Shown: one piece after another, positions 57,034 through 64,000 of the stretch | How the letters are laid out: every line of letters starts with the position of its first letter | Position numbering within the stretch: the stretch's first letter is position 1 | From: an uncultured bacterium | GTDB taxonomy: Bacteria > Bacillota > Clostridia > Oscillospirales > Oscillospiraceae | DNA length: 64,000 nucleotides | Direction: 5' to 3' | NCBI GenBank assembly: GCA_949840775.1 | Contig: CATKXO010000002.1 | Coordinates: forward strand, 47,512-111,511 | Made by a program: the position numbers and the translations under genes | The notes under the pieces: model-generated | What the model saw: the letters and a program-made list of their open reading frames with translations, nothing else | Database searches by the model: none | What the model was told of the DNA's origin: nothing

Positions 57034-57110
57034 GTCTGAATAACGGGCGGTCCTCTGCGGCGTCCTCAAGTGGGACACAGGCCGGAATGAACGCCTATAC
57101 AACAGGAGGA
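57034..57110 (+). promoter_or_regulatory. Candidate L19 leader
   Basis: About 80 nt of leader with a short hairpin around GTCCTC...AAGTGGGAC (57069-57079) and a longer GGGCG/CGCC pairing (57044-57098). Position fits the L19 autoregulatory leader known in other Firmicutes; the sequence match was not verified. Confidence 0.35.
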
Positions 57111-57117
57111 AATTTTC

Positions 57118-57459
57118 ATGGATCTGATGAAAGCATTTACCGAAAAGTACACAAAGGCCGAGCCCCCCAAGGTGTCCATCGGTGACACCGTCCGCGTTCA
57201 CCTGCGGGTGAAGGAGGGCAACCGTGAGCGTATCCAGGTCTTCGAGGGCACCGTCATCGCCAAGAAGCATGGCGGTATCGAGGAGAGCTTTACCGTCCGC
57301 CGCATCTCCTACGGCATCGGCGTGGAGAAGGTGTTCCCCCTGCACGCTCCCTCCGTGGAGAAGGTGGAGGTGGTCCGCAAGGGCAAGGTGCGCCGCGCCA
57401 AGCTGTACTACCTGCGCGACCGCGTGGGCAAGGCCGCCAAGGTCAAGGAAGCGCTGTAA
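57118..57459 (+). CDS. rplS: 50S ribosomal protein L19
   Basis: Ribosomal protein at the 30S-50S interface, 113 residues. [49 protein letters not shown] and [20 protein letters not shown] (parts) give a full family match. AGGAGG precedes the ATG. The usual rpsP-rimM-trmD genes are not upstream here, so rplS stands alone. Confidence 0.97.
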   Translation: MDLMKAFTEKYTKAEPPKVSIGDTVRVHLRVKEGNRERIQVFEGTVIAKKHGGIEESFTVRRISYGIGVEKVFPLHAPSVEKVEVVRKGKVRRAKLYYLRDRVGKAAKVKEAL

Positions 57460-57462
57460 TCA

Positions 57463-57491
57463 AAAAAGGAGCGGCTTTGCCGCTCCTTTTT
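57463..57491. terminator. Bidirectional terminator of rplS
   Basis: AAAAAGGAGCGGC/GCCGCTCCTTTTT, a 13-bp stem with TTT loop, between convergent rplS and the TraX-like gene. Confidence 0.95.
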
Positions 57492-57492
57492 G

Positions 57493-58263
57493 CTACGCTC
57501 CCAGCAGCGTCTTTTGCGCCAGCCCCAGCACCAGCAGATGGGCGGGGTAGAAGACGTACCACAGATACTTGTCCCCCGTGAAGGTAAAGCCTTTTTTGCC
57601 GTTGTAGAAGAAGGTGAAGGCCACCCCAAGCAGGGGACCCAGGGCGTTGATGCACAGCATATGGAACCAGCGATAGGTAAATAGCTGTTCGGAGAAGAAC
57701 TCCCAAATCAGACTGTACCGGGCCAGTGGCATGAGGAACAGCCACAGCAGGGCCTTTTTTCGGACAGGCCAGCGTTCCGTCCAGTAAAAGACCAGAATAA
57801 ACAGAATATAGCGCCCTTTGCCCTCGAAAAGAGCGAAATACTCAGCAGCAATTACTACTCCGGCACAAAGCAGATACCCCAGCCCAGCCCGTTTCCCGTT
57901 GCCCCAGTCCATCAGCCGCAGAGTGAGCAGGCCCAGCAGCAGGGTAAACATGATGTTCCCATGAAAGCCGAACAGGAGATAGTAGGGCCACTCCGCCAGA
58001 CAGGCGAAAACCAGCAGCCGCAGGGCGTATTTTTTGAAGTCGCGGGTATGCCGGTAGCCATTGGCGATGGAGAACAGGAAGATGGGCGCGGCGATGCGCC
58101 CGATGTAGTCGGTGGTCCGCTGGAGGACCAGCAGGGAGGGGATGGTCTCTGCGGCGTCGGGAAAGAAAAGAACTTCCACCGTCAGCGCCAGAGGCCAGAC
58201 ATAGGTGAGGTGGTCCCACAGCATGGACAGCAGGGCGACAATTTTCAGGGTTAAAAAGCTCAA
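57493..58263 (-). CDS. TraX-family membrane protein
   Basis: Polytopic membrane protein of 256 residues with about eight hydrophobic segments, of the TraX family. LKIVALLSMLWDHLTYV at the start, IGRIAAPIFLFSIANGYRHT and YPAHLLVLGL at the end are typical (MxxDHxxxxxxP/L plan). Plasmid TraX acetylates pilin; chromosomal copies probably O-acylate an envelope polymer, unproven. TTG start with AAGGAGTG upstream. Convergent with rplS, divergent from rbgA. Confidence 0.88.
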   Translation of the reverse strand: MSFLTLKIVALLSMLWDHLTYVWPLALTVEVLFFPDAAETIPSLLVLQRTTDYIGRIAAPIFLFSIANGYRHTRDFKKYALRLLVFACLAEWPYYLLFGFHGNIMFTLLLGLLTLRLMDWGNGKRAGLGYLLCAGVVIAAEYFALFEGKGRYILFILVFYWTERWPVRKKALLWLFLMPLARYSLIWEFFSEQLFTYRWFHMLCINALGPLLGVAFTFFYNGKKGFTFTGDKYLWYVFYPAHLLVLGLAQKTLLGA

Positions 58264-58367
58264 GACAAATCACTCCTTGAAAAAGTTTTCGGGGAGAGAA
58301 TAGCAGATAGTTCTTACAAAAAAGCGGCTAAAATCCTTACAAATCTCTGACATTTCAGGAGGTTCCA

Positions 58368-59246
58368 ATGAATATCCAATGGTATCCCGGCCACATGACC
58401 AAGACCCGGCGGCAGATCGAGGCGGATTTGAAGCTGGTGGACATTGTGGTGGAGATTATCGACGCCCGCATCCCGGCCTCCAGCCGCAACCCGGACATCG
58501 ACGCCATCTGCGCCGGCAAGCCCCGGCTCATCGTCCTCAACCGGGCGGACCAGGCCGACCCAAATCAAAATAAAGTTTGGGGGGCGTATTTCCGGAGCCA
58601 GGGCCACTCCGTTCTGGAGACCGACGCCCGATCCGGCCGGGGAATCAATCAGTTTTCCACGGTGGTCCAGGGGGTGCTCCGGGACCAGATTGCCCGCTGG
58701 AAGGAGAAGGGCCAGGTGGGCCGGCCCGTCCGGGCCATGGTGGTGGGGGTGCCCAACGTGGGCAAGTCCACCTTCATCAACAAGGTGGCCAAAAAGAAGT
58801 CCGCCAAGGCCAGTGACCGCCCCGGCGTCACCCGGGGCAAGCAGTGGGTCCACGTGGACCAGGGGCTGGACCTGCTGGATACCCCCGGTATCCTCTGGCC
58901 CAAGTTTGAGGACGAGGCCACCGGCATGAATCTGGCCTTCACCGGGGCGGTGAAGGACGAGATTATGGACGTGGAGACCCTGGGCTGTCACTTTATGGCC
59001 CTTCTGGGGGAGCGCTACCCCCAGGCGCTGCTGGACGGCTACAAACTGGCCGAAGTGCCCACCCGGGAAGAGGGGGAGAACGACGTGGCCTGGGGCTACC
59101 GGCTCCTCCAGGCCGCCGCCGCCAAGCGGGGGATGCGCATCTCCGGCGGCGAGGTGGACACCGAGCGCATGGCTCGCGTCCTGCTGGACGAGTACAGGGG
59201 GAGCAGGCTGGGACGGTTTACCCTGGAGGTGCCGCCTATCCTGTAG
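58368..59246 (+). CDS. rbgA: Ribosome biogenesis GTPase RbgA
   Basis: Circularly permuted GTPase (YlqF) required for 50S assembly; 292 residues. The motifs come in permuted order: G4 LNRADQAD first, then G5-like, then G1 VVGVPNVGKSTFINK, G2 GVTRG and G3 DTPGILWPKFEDE. The N-terminal IQWYPGHMTKTRRQIE is the family hallmark. AGGAGG precedes the ATG. Followed by rnhB as in Bacillus. Its TAG stop is provided by the palindromic repeat. Confidence 0.96.
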   Translation: MNIQWYPGHMTKTRRQIEADLKLVDIVVEIIDARIPASSRNPDIDAICAGKPRLIVLNRADQADPNQNKVWGAYFRSQGHSVLETDARSGRGINQFSTVVQGVLRDQIARWKEKGQVGRPVRAMVVGVPNVGKSTFINKVAKKKSAKASDRPGVTRGKQWVHVDQGLDLLDTPGILWPKFEDEATGMNLAFTGAVKDEIMDVETLGCHFMALLGERYPQALLDGYKLAEVPTREEGENDVAWGYRLLQAAAAKRGMRISGGEVDTERMARVLLDEYRGSRLGRFTLEVPPIL

Positions 59247-59323
59247 GGGCCGCCGCCCTCGGCGGCCCATTTGATGAGGGGTGCGGCCGGGATAGGTGGG
59301 GCGCCGAGGGCGGCGCCCCCTAC
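59243..59323. repeat. Paired palindromic element after rbgA
   Basis: GTAGGGGCCGCCGCCCTCGG plus CGGCCC, 31-bp spacer, then GGGGCGCCGAGGGCGGCGCC plus CCCTAC. Left TAG is the rbgA stop. Confidence 0.9.
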
Positions 59324-59346
59324 GTAGAAAATAAGGAGAAATTGCC

Positions 59347-59952
59347 ATGGACTTTTGGCGGTACGAAAAAGAAGCTGCGGCGGAGGGACACACTGCCGTC
59401 TGCGGCTGTGACGAGGCGGGGGCGGGTCCCCTGGCCGGGCCGGTGTACGGGGCGGCGGTGATTCTGCCCTTTGGGGAGGATATCCCCGGCCTGGACGACT
59501 CCAAGAAGCTGACCCCCAAAAAGCGGGACGCGTTATTTCCCGTCATTCAGGAGAAAGCGCTGGCCTGCTCGGTGGCCTGGGTGGATGCGGCGGAAATCGA
59601 CGAGACGGACATCCTCAGCGCCCGGATGAAAGCCATGCAGCTGGCCATAGACGGTCTGTCCACAGCGCCGGACTTCGTCCTGATCGACGGCGACCGGGAC
59701 CACGGCAGAACGTCGGCCATCACCGCTCCCCACCAGTGCATTGTGAAGGGGGACAGCCTGTCGGCCTCCATTGCGGCGGCGTCCATCCTGGCCAAGGTGA
59801 GCCGGGACCGGTTTATGCTGGAGATGGCGGAGCAGTACCCGGAATACCGCTTTGACAAGCACAAGGGATACGGCACCAAGCTTCACCGGGAGTTGCTGGA
59901 GCAGTACGGGCCCTGTCCCATTCACCGCCGGACCTTCTTGAAGAAGCGATGA
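59347..59952 (+). CDS. rnhB: Ribonuclease HII
   Basis: Cuts RNA in RNA-DNA hybrids and removes misinserted ribonucleotides; 201 residues. CDEAGAGPLAGPVYGAAV holds the first D-E pair, LIDGD and ASILAKVSRDR the others; the C-terminal KGYGTKLHRELLEQYGPCPIHRRTF is typical. Overlaps yraN by 4 bp (ATGA). AAGGAG precedes the ATG. Confidence 0.97.
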   Translation: MDFWRYEKEAAAEGHTAVCGCDEAGAGPLAGPVYGAAVILPFGEDIPGLDDSKKLTPKKRDALFPVIQEKALACSVAWVDAAEIDETDILSARMKAMQLAIDGLSTAPDFVLIDGDRDHGRTSAITAPHQCIVKGDSLSASIAAASILAKVSRDRFMLEMAEQYPEYRFDKHKGYGTKLHRELLEQYGPCPIHRRTFLKKR

Positions 59953-60317
59953 GTGGCCAGGACAGCCGGCTGAAGGGCCGGTGGGGGGAGGACCGGGCGG
60001 CTGACTACCTGCGGGACAAGGGGTTCCGCGTTGTGGCGGCCAACTGGAGCTGCCGGTTTGGGGAGATCGACCTGATTGCCGAGGATGGTGTCTGCCTGTG
60101 CTTTGTGGAGGTCAAGCTGCGCAAAAACGCCGCCTATGGAAGCGCGGCCGCCTTTGTGGACCGGCGCAAGCAGGACAAAGTGCGCACCGCCGCCATGCTC
60201 TACCTGTCCCGGCACCCTACGGAGCTCCAGCCCCGCTTTGATGTTATCGAGATTTACGCTCCCCAGGGGGAACATACGGCCCGGCCTGAGATATTTCATC
60301 TGGAAAATGCCTTTTGA
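59949..60317 (+). CDS. YraN/UPF0102 endonuclease-fold protein
   Basis: A 122-residue protein of UPF0102 with a nuclease-like core. KGRWGEDRAADYLRDKGFRVV, RFGEIDLIAED (the E-x-D of the PD-(D/E)XK type) and FVEVKLRK (E-x-K), then VDRRKQDKVRTAA. Its in vivo role is not settled. Normally follows rnhB, as here, with overlapping start and stop. Start at ATG 59949. Confidence 0.93.
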   Translation: MSGQDSRLKGRWGEDRAADYLRDKGFRVVAANWSCRFGEIDLIAEDGVCLCFVEVKLRKNAAYGSAAAFVDRRKQDKVRTAAMLYLSRHPTELQPRFDVIEIYAPQGEHTARPEIFHLENAF

Positions 60318-60328
60318 CCATAAATCCC

Positions 60329-60357
60329 TTGACCATTTTTCAAAAAACTGTCATAAT
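60329..60357 (+). promoter_or_regulatory. thrC promoter
   Basis: TTGACC (60329-60334), 17-bp spacer, CATAAT (60352-60357). Confidence 0.75.
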
Positions 60358-60400
60358 AGAAGCCGTCACTACCAAAGTACAAAAGTAAGGAAGGATCGAC

Positions 60401-61885
60401 ATGCGGTATATCAGCACGCGGGACAATACCATCCAATACTCCGCGTCCCAGGCCATTGCCCAGGGGCTGGCCAGGGACGGGGGGCTGCTGACCCCCTTCT
60501 ACATCCCCAAGCTGCCCGGCAAGGCCCTGGAGGACATGAAGGAGATGGCCTATCAGCAGCGGGCGGTGTACATCATGAAGCAGTTTTTGGAGGAGTTCTC
60601 CATCAAGGAGCTCACCGATTTTGCCAACACCGCCTATGGCCCAGACAAATTTGACTCCCCGGCGGTGGCCCCTGTCCATACGGTGGACGGCAATACCCAC
60701 TGCCTGGAGCTGTGGCATGGCCCCACCTGCGCCTTTAAGGACATGGCCCTCCAGATGCTGCCCCATCTGCTCACCGCCTCCCTGACTAAGACAGAGGAGG
60801 AGAAGACGGTGTGCATTCTGGTGGCCACCTCGGGGGACACGGGCAAAGGGGCCCTGGAGGGGTTCAAGAACGTGCCCCGCACCAGGATTCTGGTGTTCTA
60901 TCCCAAGGATGGGGTGTCTCAGGTCCAGGAGCTCCAGATGGTCACCCAGGAGGGGACCAACGTGGGGGTGTCCGCCGTGGTGGGCAACTTCGACGACGCC
61001 CAGACCGGCGTAAAGCGGCTGTTTTCCGACCCCCAGATCCGTCAGGAGCTGGCCGAAAGGGGATACTTCTTCTCCTCCGCCAACTCCATCAACTGGGGCC
61101 GGGTGCTGCCCCAGATCGTTTACTACATCTCCGCCTACTGCGATTTGCTCCGGGATGAGAAGATTGCCCCCGGTCAGACGGTGAATATCTGCGTCCCCAC
61201 CGGCAACTTCGGCAACATCCTGGCAGCCTACTACGCCCGGGAGATGGGGCTGCCCATTGACCAGCTCATCTGCGCCTCCAACAGCAACAACGTCCTTACC
61301 GGTTTTATCCGGGAGGGGGTCTATGACCGGAACCGGAAATTCTACAACACCATGTCACCCTCCATGGACATCCTCATCTCCTCCAACCTGGAGCGGCTGC
61401 TGTTGGCCCTCACCCAGGATACGGCGGAGGTCAAAGGCTATATGGAGCAGCTGGCGGAGACCGGGCGGTATCAGGTGAGCGACCGGATCAGGACCAAGCT
61501 GCAAAAGCGGTTCAAGGGCTATTTCTGCGACGACCGGGAGACCCAGCGGGTCATCCGGGCCATGTTCGAGCAGAACGGCTACCTCATCGACACCCACACT
61601 GCAGTGGCCTTCTCCGCCCTGGAGCAGTACCGGGCCGAGACTGGGGACGATACCCCCGCCATCGTGGCCTCCACTGCCAGCCCCTTCAAATTCTGCTCCA
61701 GTGTGCTGGAGGCGTTGGGAGAGACCCGGATTGCAGAGGGTCTGGACGCCCTGGACCAGCTTACCGGCAAGACGGGCCAGCCCGCCCCCGCGCCCCTGGC
61801 CGGGCTGCGGGACAAGAAGGTCCGCTTTACCCAGGTGGTGGAAAAGGACCGCATGGCGGACGCGGTGCGCTCCCTGCTGGAGTGA
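60401..61885 (+). CDS. thrC: Threonine synthase
   Basis: PLP enzyme that converts O-phosphohomoserine to threonine; 494 residues, the long Clostridia/yeast-like form. The cofactor lysine is K113 in TCAFKDMALQ; the phosphate loop ATSGDTGKGALEG and VCVPTGNFGNILAAYYA-like VNICVPTGNFGNILAAYYA (partly quoted) are present. AAGGA precedes the ATG. The following phosphoesterase starts 4 bp after its stop and is cotranscribed. No hom or thrB adjacent. Confidence 0.96.
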   Translation: MRYISTRDNTIQYSASQAIAQGLARDGGLLTPFYIPKLPGKALEDMKEMAYQQRAVYIMKQFLEEFSIKELTDFANTAYGPDKFDSPAVAPVHTVDGNTHCLELWHGPTCAFKDMALQMLPHLLTASLTKTEEEKTVCILVATSGDTGKGALEGFKNVPRTRILVFYPKDGVSQVQELQMVTQEGTNVGVSAVVGNFDDAQTGVKRLFSDPQIRQELAERGYFFSSANSINWGRVLPQIVYYISAYCDLLRDEKIAPGQTVNICVPTGNFGNILAAYYAREMGLPIDQLICASNSNNVLTGFIREGVYDRNRKFYNTMSPSMDILISSNLERLLLALTQDTAEVKGYMEQLAETGRYQVSDRIRTKLQKRFKGYFCDDRETQRVIRAMFEQNGYLIDTHTAVAFSALEQYRAETGDDTPAIVASTASPFKFCSSVLEALGETRIAEGLDALDQLTGKTGQPAPAPLAGLRDKKVRFTQVVEKDRMADAVRSLLE

Positions 61886-61889
61886 GCCT

Positions 61890-62582
61890 ATGGCCCTGTA
61901 CGCCATTGGAGACACGCACCTGTCCCTGGGGGGCAGCAAGCCCATGGACGTGTTTGGGGGCGGCTGGTCGGGCTATGTGGGCAAGCTGAGGGAGGGGTTT
62001 CATGCCGCGGTGTCCCCAGGGGACACTGTGGTGATCTGCGGAGACATCTCCTGGGGCATGAGTCTGGAGGAGGCCAGGGAGGACTTCGCATTTCTGGACG
62101 CCCTGCCCGGAGGACGGAAGCTTCTCCTCAAGGGCAATCACGACTACTGGTGGATGACCGCTGCTAAAATGAAGGGCTTTTTTCAGGAGAACGGCTTTTC
62201 CACCCTGGAGATTCTCCACAACAACTGCCACGTTTACGGGGAGACCGCCGTGTGCGGCACCCGGGGCTGGTTCTATGAGGAGGACCGGGGGGAGCACAGC
62301 GCCAAAATCTTCAACCGGGAGCTGATCCGGCTGGAGGCATCGCTAAAGGCGGCGGGGGACAGGGAAAAGCTGTGTTTTCTCCACTACCCGCCCCTGTACC
62401 AGGGCTACCGCTGTCAGGAGATCATTGGCCTGCTGGAGCAGTATGGGGTACGACTGTGCTGCTACGGCCATCTCCACGGGGGAAGCCACCGTCTGGCCGT
62501 CACTGGAGCGCAGGGAAATGTGGAGTACCGCCTGGTTGCCGCCGATTATGTGGGCTTTCGGCCCGTCAAATTGCTGGATTAA
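61890..62582 (+). CDS. Metallophosphoesterase
   Basis: Calcineurin-type phosphoesterase of 230 residues with all five motifs: GDTHLS (D-x-H), GDISWG, GNHDYWW, HYPP and GHLHGG. Contrast the phosphoesterase at 30394, which lacks the D-x-H. Proteins of this subtype are near thrC in several Clostridia, with unknown substrate. Start at ATG 61890, 4 bases after thrC. Ends before the tig leader. Confidence 0.88.
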   Translation: MALYAIGDTHLSLGGSKPMDVFGGGWSGYVGKLREGFHAAVSPGDTVVICGDISWGMSLEEAREDFAFLDALPGGRKLLLKGNHDYWWMTAAKMKGFFQENGFSTLEILHNNCHVYGETAVCGTRGWFYEEDRGEHSAKIFNRELIRLEASLKAAGDREKLCFLHYPPLYQGYRCQEIIGLLEQYGVRLCCYGHLHGGSHRLAVTGAQGNVEYRLVAADYVGFRPVKLLD

Positions 62583-62654
62583 GGCGCTCCGGCCAAATAA
62601 AAAAGGAAAAAATCAGGAAAATTTCAAAAAAAGACTGTTCAAATGGCCGCGTAT

Positions 62655-62663
62655 CTGTTAGAA
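62655..62663 (+). promoter_or_regulatory. tig promoter (extended -10)
   Basis: TGT-TAGAAT at 62655-62663 with only a weak -35 (CTGTTC, 62635-62640), about 70 bp before the tig start. Confidence 0.5.
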
Positions 62664-62734
62664 TATCGTGGCGAAAGTAAAACGGCCCCAACCCGGAGAC
62701 ACTGGGACGGGACCAACAGGAGGAATATTGACAA

Positions 62735-64000
62735 ATGAAGGTCACCAGTGTTGAGAAAAAAGAGAAGAGCACCGTAGAGCTCACCATCCAGGTGGAGGCC
62801 GGTCAGTTTGAGGCCGCCATCCAGAAGGTCTATCTGAAGAACCGCGGGCGGATTAACGTCCCCGGCTTCCGGAAGGGCAAGGCCCCCCGGAAGATCATCG
62901 AGGGTATGTATGGCGCCAGCGTGTTCTATGAGGACGCCATCAATGAGGTCTACCCCTCCGTCTACGAGGAGGCCGTGAAGGAGCAGGGCCTGGACGACGT
63001 GGGCTACCCCAAGATGGAGATCGTGGAGGTGGGCAAGGAGGGCTTCACCTTTAAGGCGCTGGTCTCTGTCCGCCCCGAGGCCAAGCTGGGCGAGTACAAG
63101 GGCCTGACCGCCCCCAAGGAGGAGGCCAAGGTCACCGAGAAGGATATCGACGAGGAGCTCAAGCCCTACATCGACCGGGCCACCCGGCTGGTCAGCGTAA
63201 AGCGCAAGGCCAAGAAGGGCGACACCGCTGTCATCGACTTCGAGGGCTTTGACAACGGCACCCCCTTCGAGGGCGGCAAGGGCGAGAACTACGACCTGAA
63301 GCTGGGCGCCGGCATGTTCGTCCCCGGCTTTGAGGAGCAGGTCATCGGCATGAAGGCCGGCGAGGAGAAGGACATCGACATCACCTTCCCCGAGGACTAC
63401 CACGCAGAGCTGGCCGGCAAGGCCGTGGTCTTCCATGTGAAGGTAAACGAGGTGAAGGAGTCCCAGGCCCCTGATGTGGACGACGAGTTTGCCAAGGACG
63501 TGTCTGAGTTCGAGACCCTGGCCGACTTCCGCAAGGACCTGGGCGACAAGCTGCTGGAGCGGAAAAAGGCCCAGGCCCAGAGCGACTTTGAGAACGCCGT
63601 GATGGAGCAGCTGGTGGAGAACATGGAGTGCGAAATCCCCGACGGCATGGTGGAGAGCCAGACCGACCGGCTGATGGACGACTACGCCATGCGCCTCCAG
63701 AGCCAGGGCATCGGCATGGACCAGTACATGTCCATGATGGGCATGACCCCCGAGATGATGCGTACCTCCGCCAAGCCTGCCGCCCTGAAGCAGGTGCAGA
63801 TGGAGCTGGCCCTCACCGCCGTGGCCAAGGCGGAGGGCATTGAGGCCTCCGACGAGGAGTGCGAGGCGGAGATTGCCAGAATGGCGGAGCAGTACAAGAT
63901 GGAGGCAGACCAGGTGAAGGCCATTGTTCCCATGGACGGCCTGAAGAAGGACCTGGCCCTCCAGAAGGCCCACAAGGTGGTCATGGACAGTGCCAAGGCC
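62735..64000 (+). CDS. tig: Trigger factor, 3' end outside the window
   Basis: Ribosome-bound chaperone and prolyl isomerase at the tunnel exit. The 422 residues visible cover most of the protein. The N-terminal ribosome-binding loop is VPGFRKGKAPRKIIEGMYG (about 43-61). The PPIase domain is about 155-240 (KGDTAVIDFEGF, MKAGEEKDI, HVKVNEVKE). The helical C-terminal arms follow; one is Met-rich (MGMDQYMSMMGMTPEMMR-like). The open frame runs past the end. AGGAGG precedes the ATG at 62735. Usually followed by clpP-clpX. Confidence 0.96.
   Translation, partial: MKVTSVEKKEKSTVELTIQVEAGQFEAAIQKVYLKNRGRINVPGFRKGKAPRKIIEGMYGASVFYEDAINEVYPSVYEEAVKEQGLDDVGYPKMEIVEVGKEGFTFKALVSVRPEAKLGEYKGLTAPKEEAKVTEKDIDEELKPYIDRATRLVSVKRKAKKGDTAVIDFEGFDNGTPFEGGKGENYDLKLGAGMFVPGFEEQVIGMKAGEEKDIDITFPEDYHAELAGKAVVFHVKVNEVKESQAPDVDDEFAKDVSEFETLADFRKDLGDKLLERKKAQAQSDFENAVMEQLVENMECEIPDGMVESQTDRLMDDYAMRLQSQGIGMDQYMSMMGMTPEMMRTSAKPAALKQVQMELALTAVAKAEGIEASDEECEAEIARMAEQYKMEADQVKAIVPMDGLKKDLALQKAHKVVMDSAKA

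Overview
The window looks like the chromosome of a GC-rich, spore-forming, gut-type Clostridia, most likely Oscillospiraceae (the Flavonifractor / Intestinimonas / Lawsonibacter neighbourhood). The reasons are the strongly GC-biased third codon positions, Firmicutes gene orders (yceD-rpmF; ybeY...era-yqzL-recO; rplS...rbgA-rnhB; ruvC-ruvA-ruvB), spore genes (spoVAD, spoVAE, a sigma-H-like factor), a type I-alpha glutamine synthetase, and strong AGGAGG ribosome-binding sites with many GTG and TTG starts. This assignment is inference. I saw no rRNA, tRNA, CRISPR array, transposase or phage structural gene. Both ends cut a gene: ftsZ on the left and the trigger factor gene on the right.

Layout. 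1-8.3 kb: end of ftsZ; an XRE-lrgA-lrgB operon opposite a small helical protein across a twin-operator promoter; lysA, glnA and dapF (lysine/peptidoglycan precursors and nitrogen assimilation); an RNA methyltransferase; an MFS transporter. 8.3-15 kb: dprA, topA, trmFO, a second XRE/small-protein module, plsX. 15-15.4 kb: a compact convergent locus with the layout of a Fst/par type I toxin-antitoxin system. 15.4-25 kb: spoVAE, spoVAD, ybeY, a lipoprotein, era, a YqzL-like microprotein, recO, a bacteriohemerythrin, rpmF, yceD, an RluA-type pseudouridine synthase, and a guaA whose amidotransferase half has lost its catalytic core. 25-30.4 kb: response regulator-GGDEF, PilZ protein, chemoreceptor, and an ECF sigma factor with two tandem paralogous membrane proteins. 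30.4-34.4 kb: phosphoesterase, ParB-like protein, glutaminase, MATE exporter. 34.6-43.2 kb: an alpha-galactoside/sucrose island (AraC regulator, GH36 alpha-galactosidase, ABC importer, amylosucrase-type GH13). 43.2-45 kb: a second ECF sigma/anti-sigma pair. 45.4-51.6 kb: ruvC-ruvA-DUF6054-ruvB, a DUF5655-like gene, a third XRE/small-protein module, glmM, sigma-H-like factor, zinc-ribbon protein. 51.6-64 kb: an autoregulated ribbon-helix-helix gene with a structured leader, YoaK, DUF1858, a flavin reductase-trmK-nif3-membrane protein operon, rplS, TraX, rbgA, rnhB, yraN, thrC, a phosphoesterase, and tig.

Most unusual features. (1) A family of short GC-rich palindromes with GTAG/CTAC ends occupies ten loci. 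In seven of them the element itself supplies the stop codon of the adjoining gene (nine genes in all); two single elements terminate two convergent genes at once. (2) At 15.07-15.37 kb a 28-codon hydrophobic ORF and a convergent antisense RNA share a bidirectional terminator and a pair of direct repeats, as in the Fst/par type I systems. (3) Three head-to-head modules pair an XRE regulator with a 74-87 residue helical protein. (4) Two MITE-like elements have hairpin arms that covary between copies. (5) A leader at 51.87-51.98 kb has two mutually exclusive pairings, one of which hides a ribosome-binding site.
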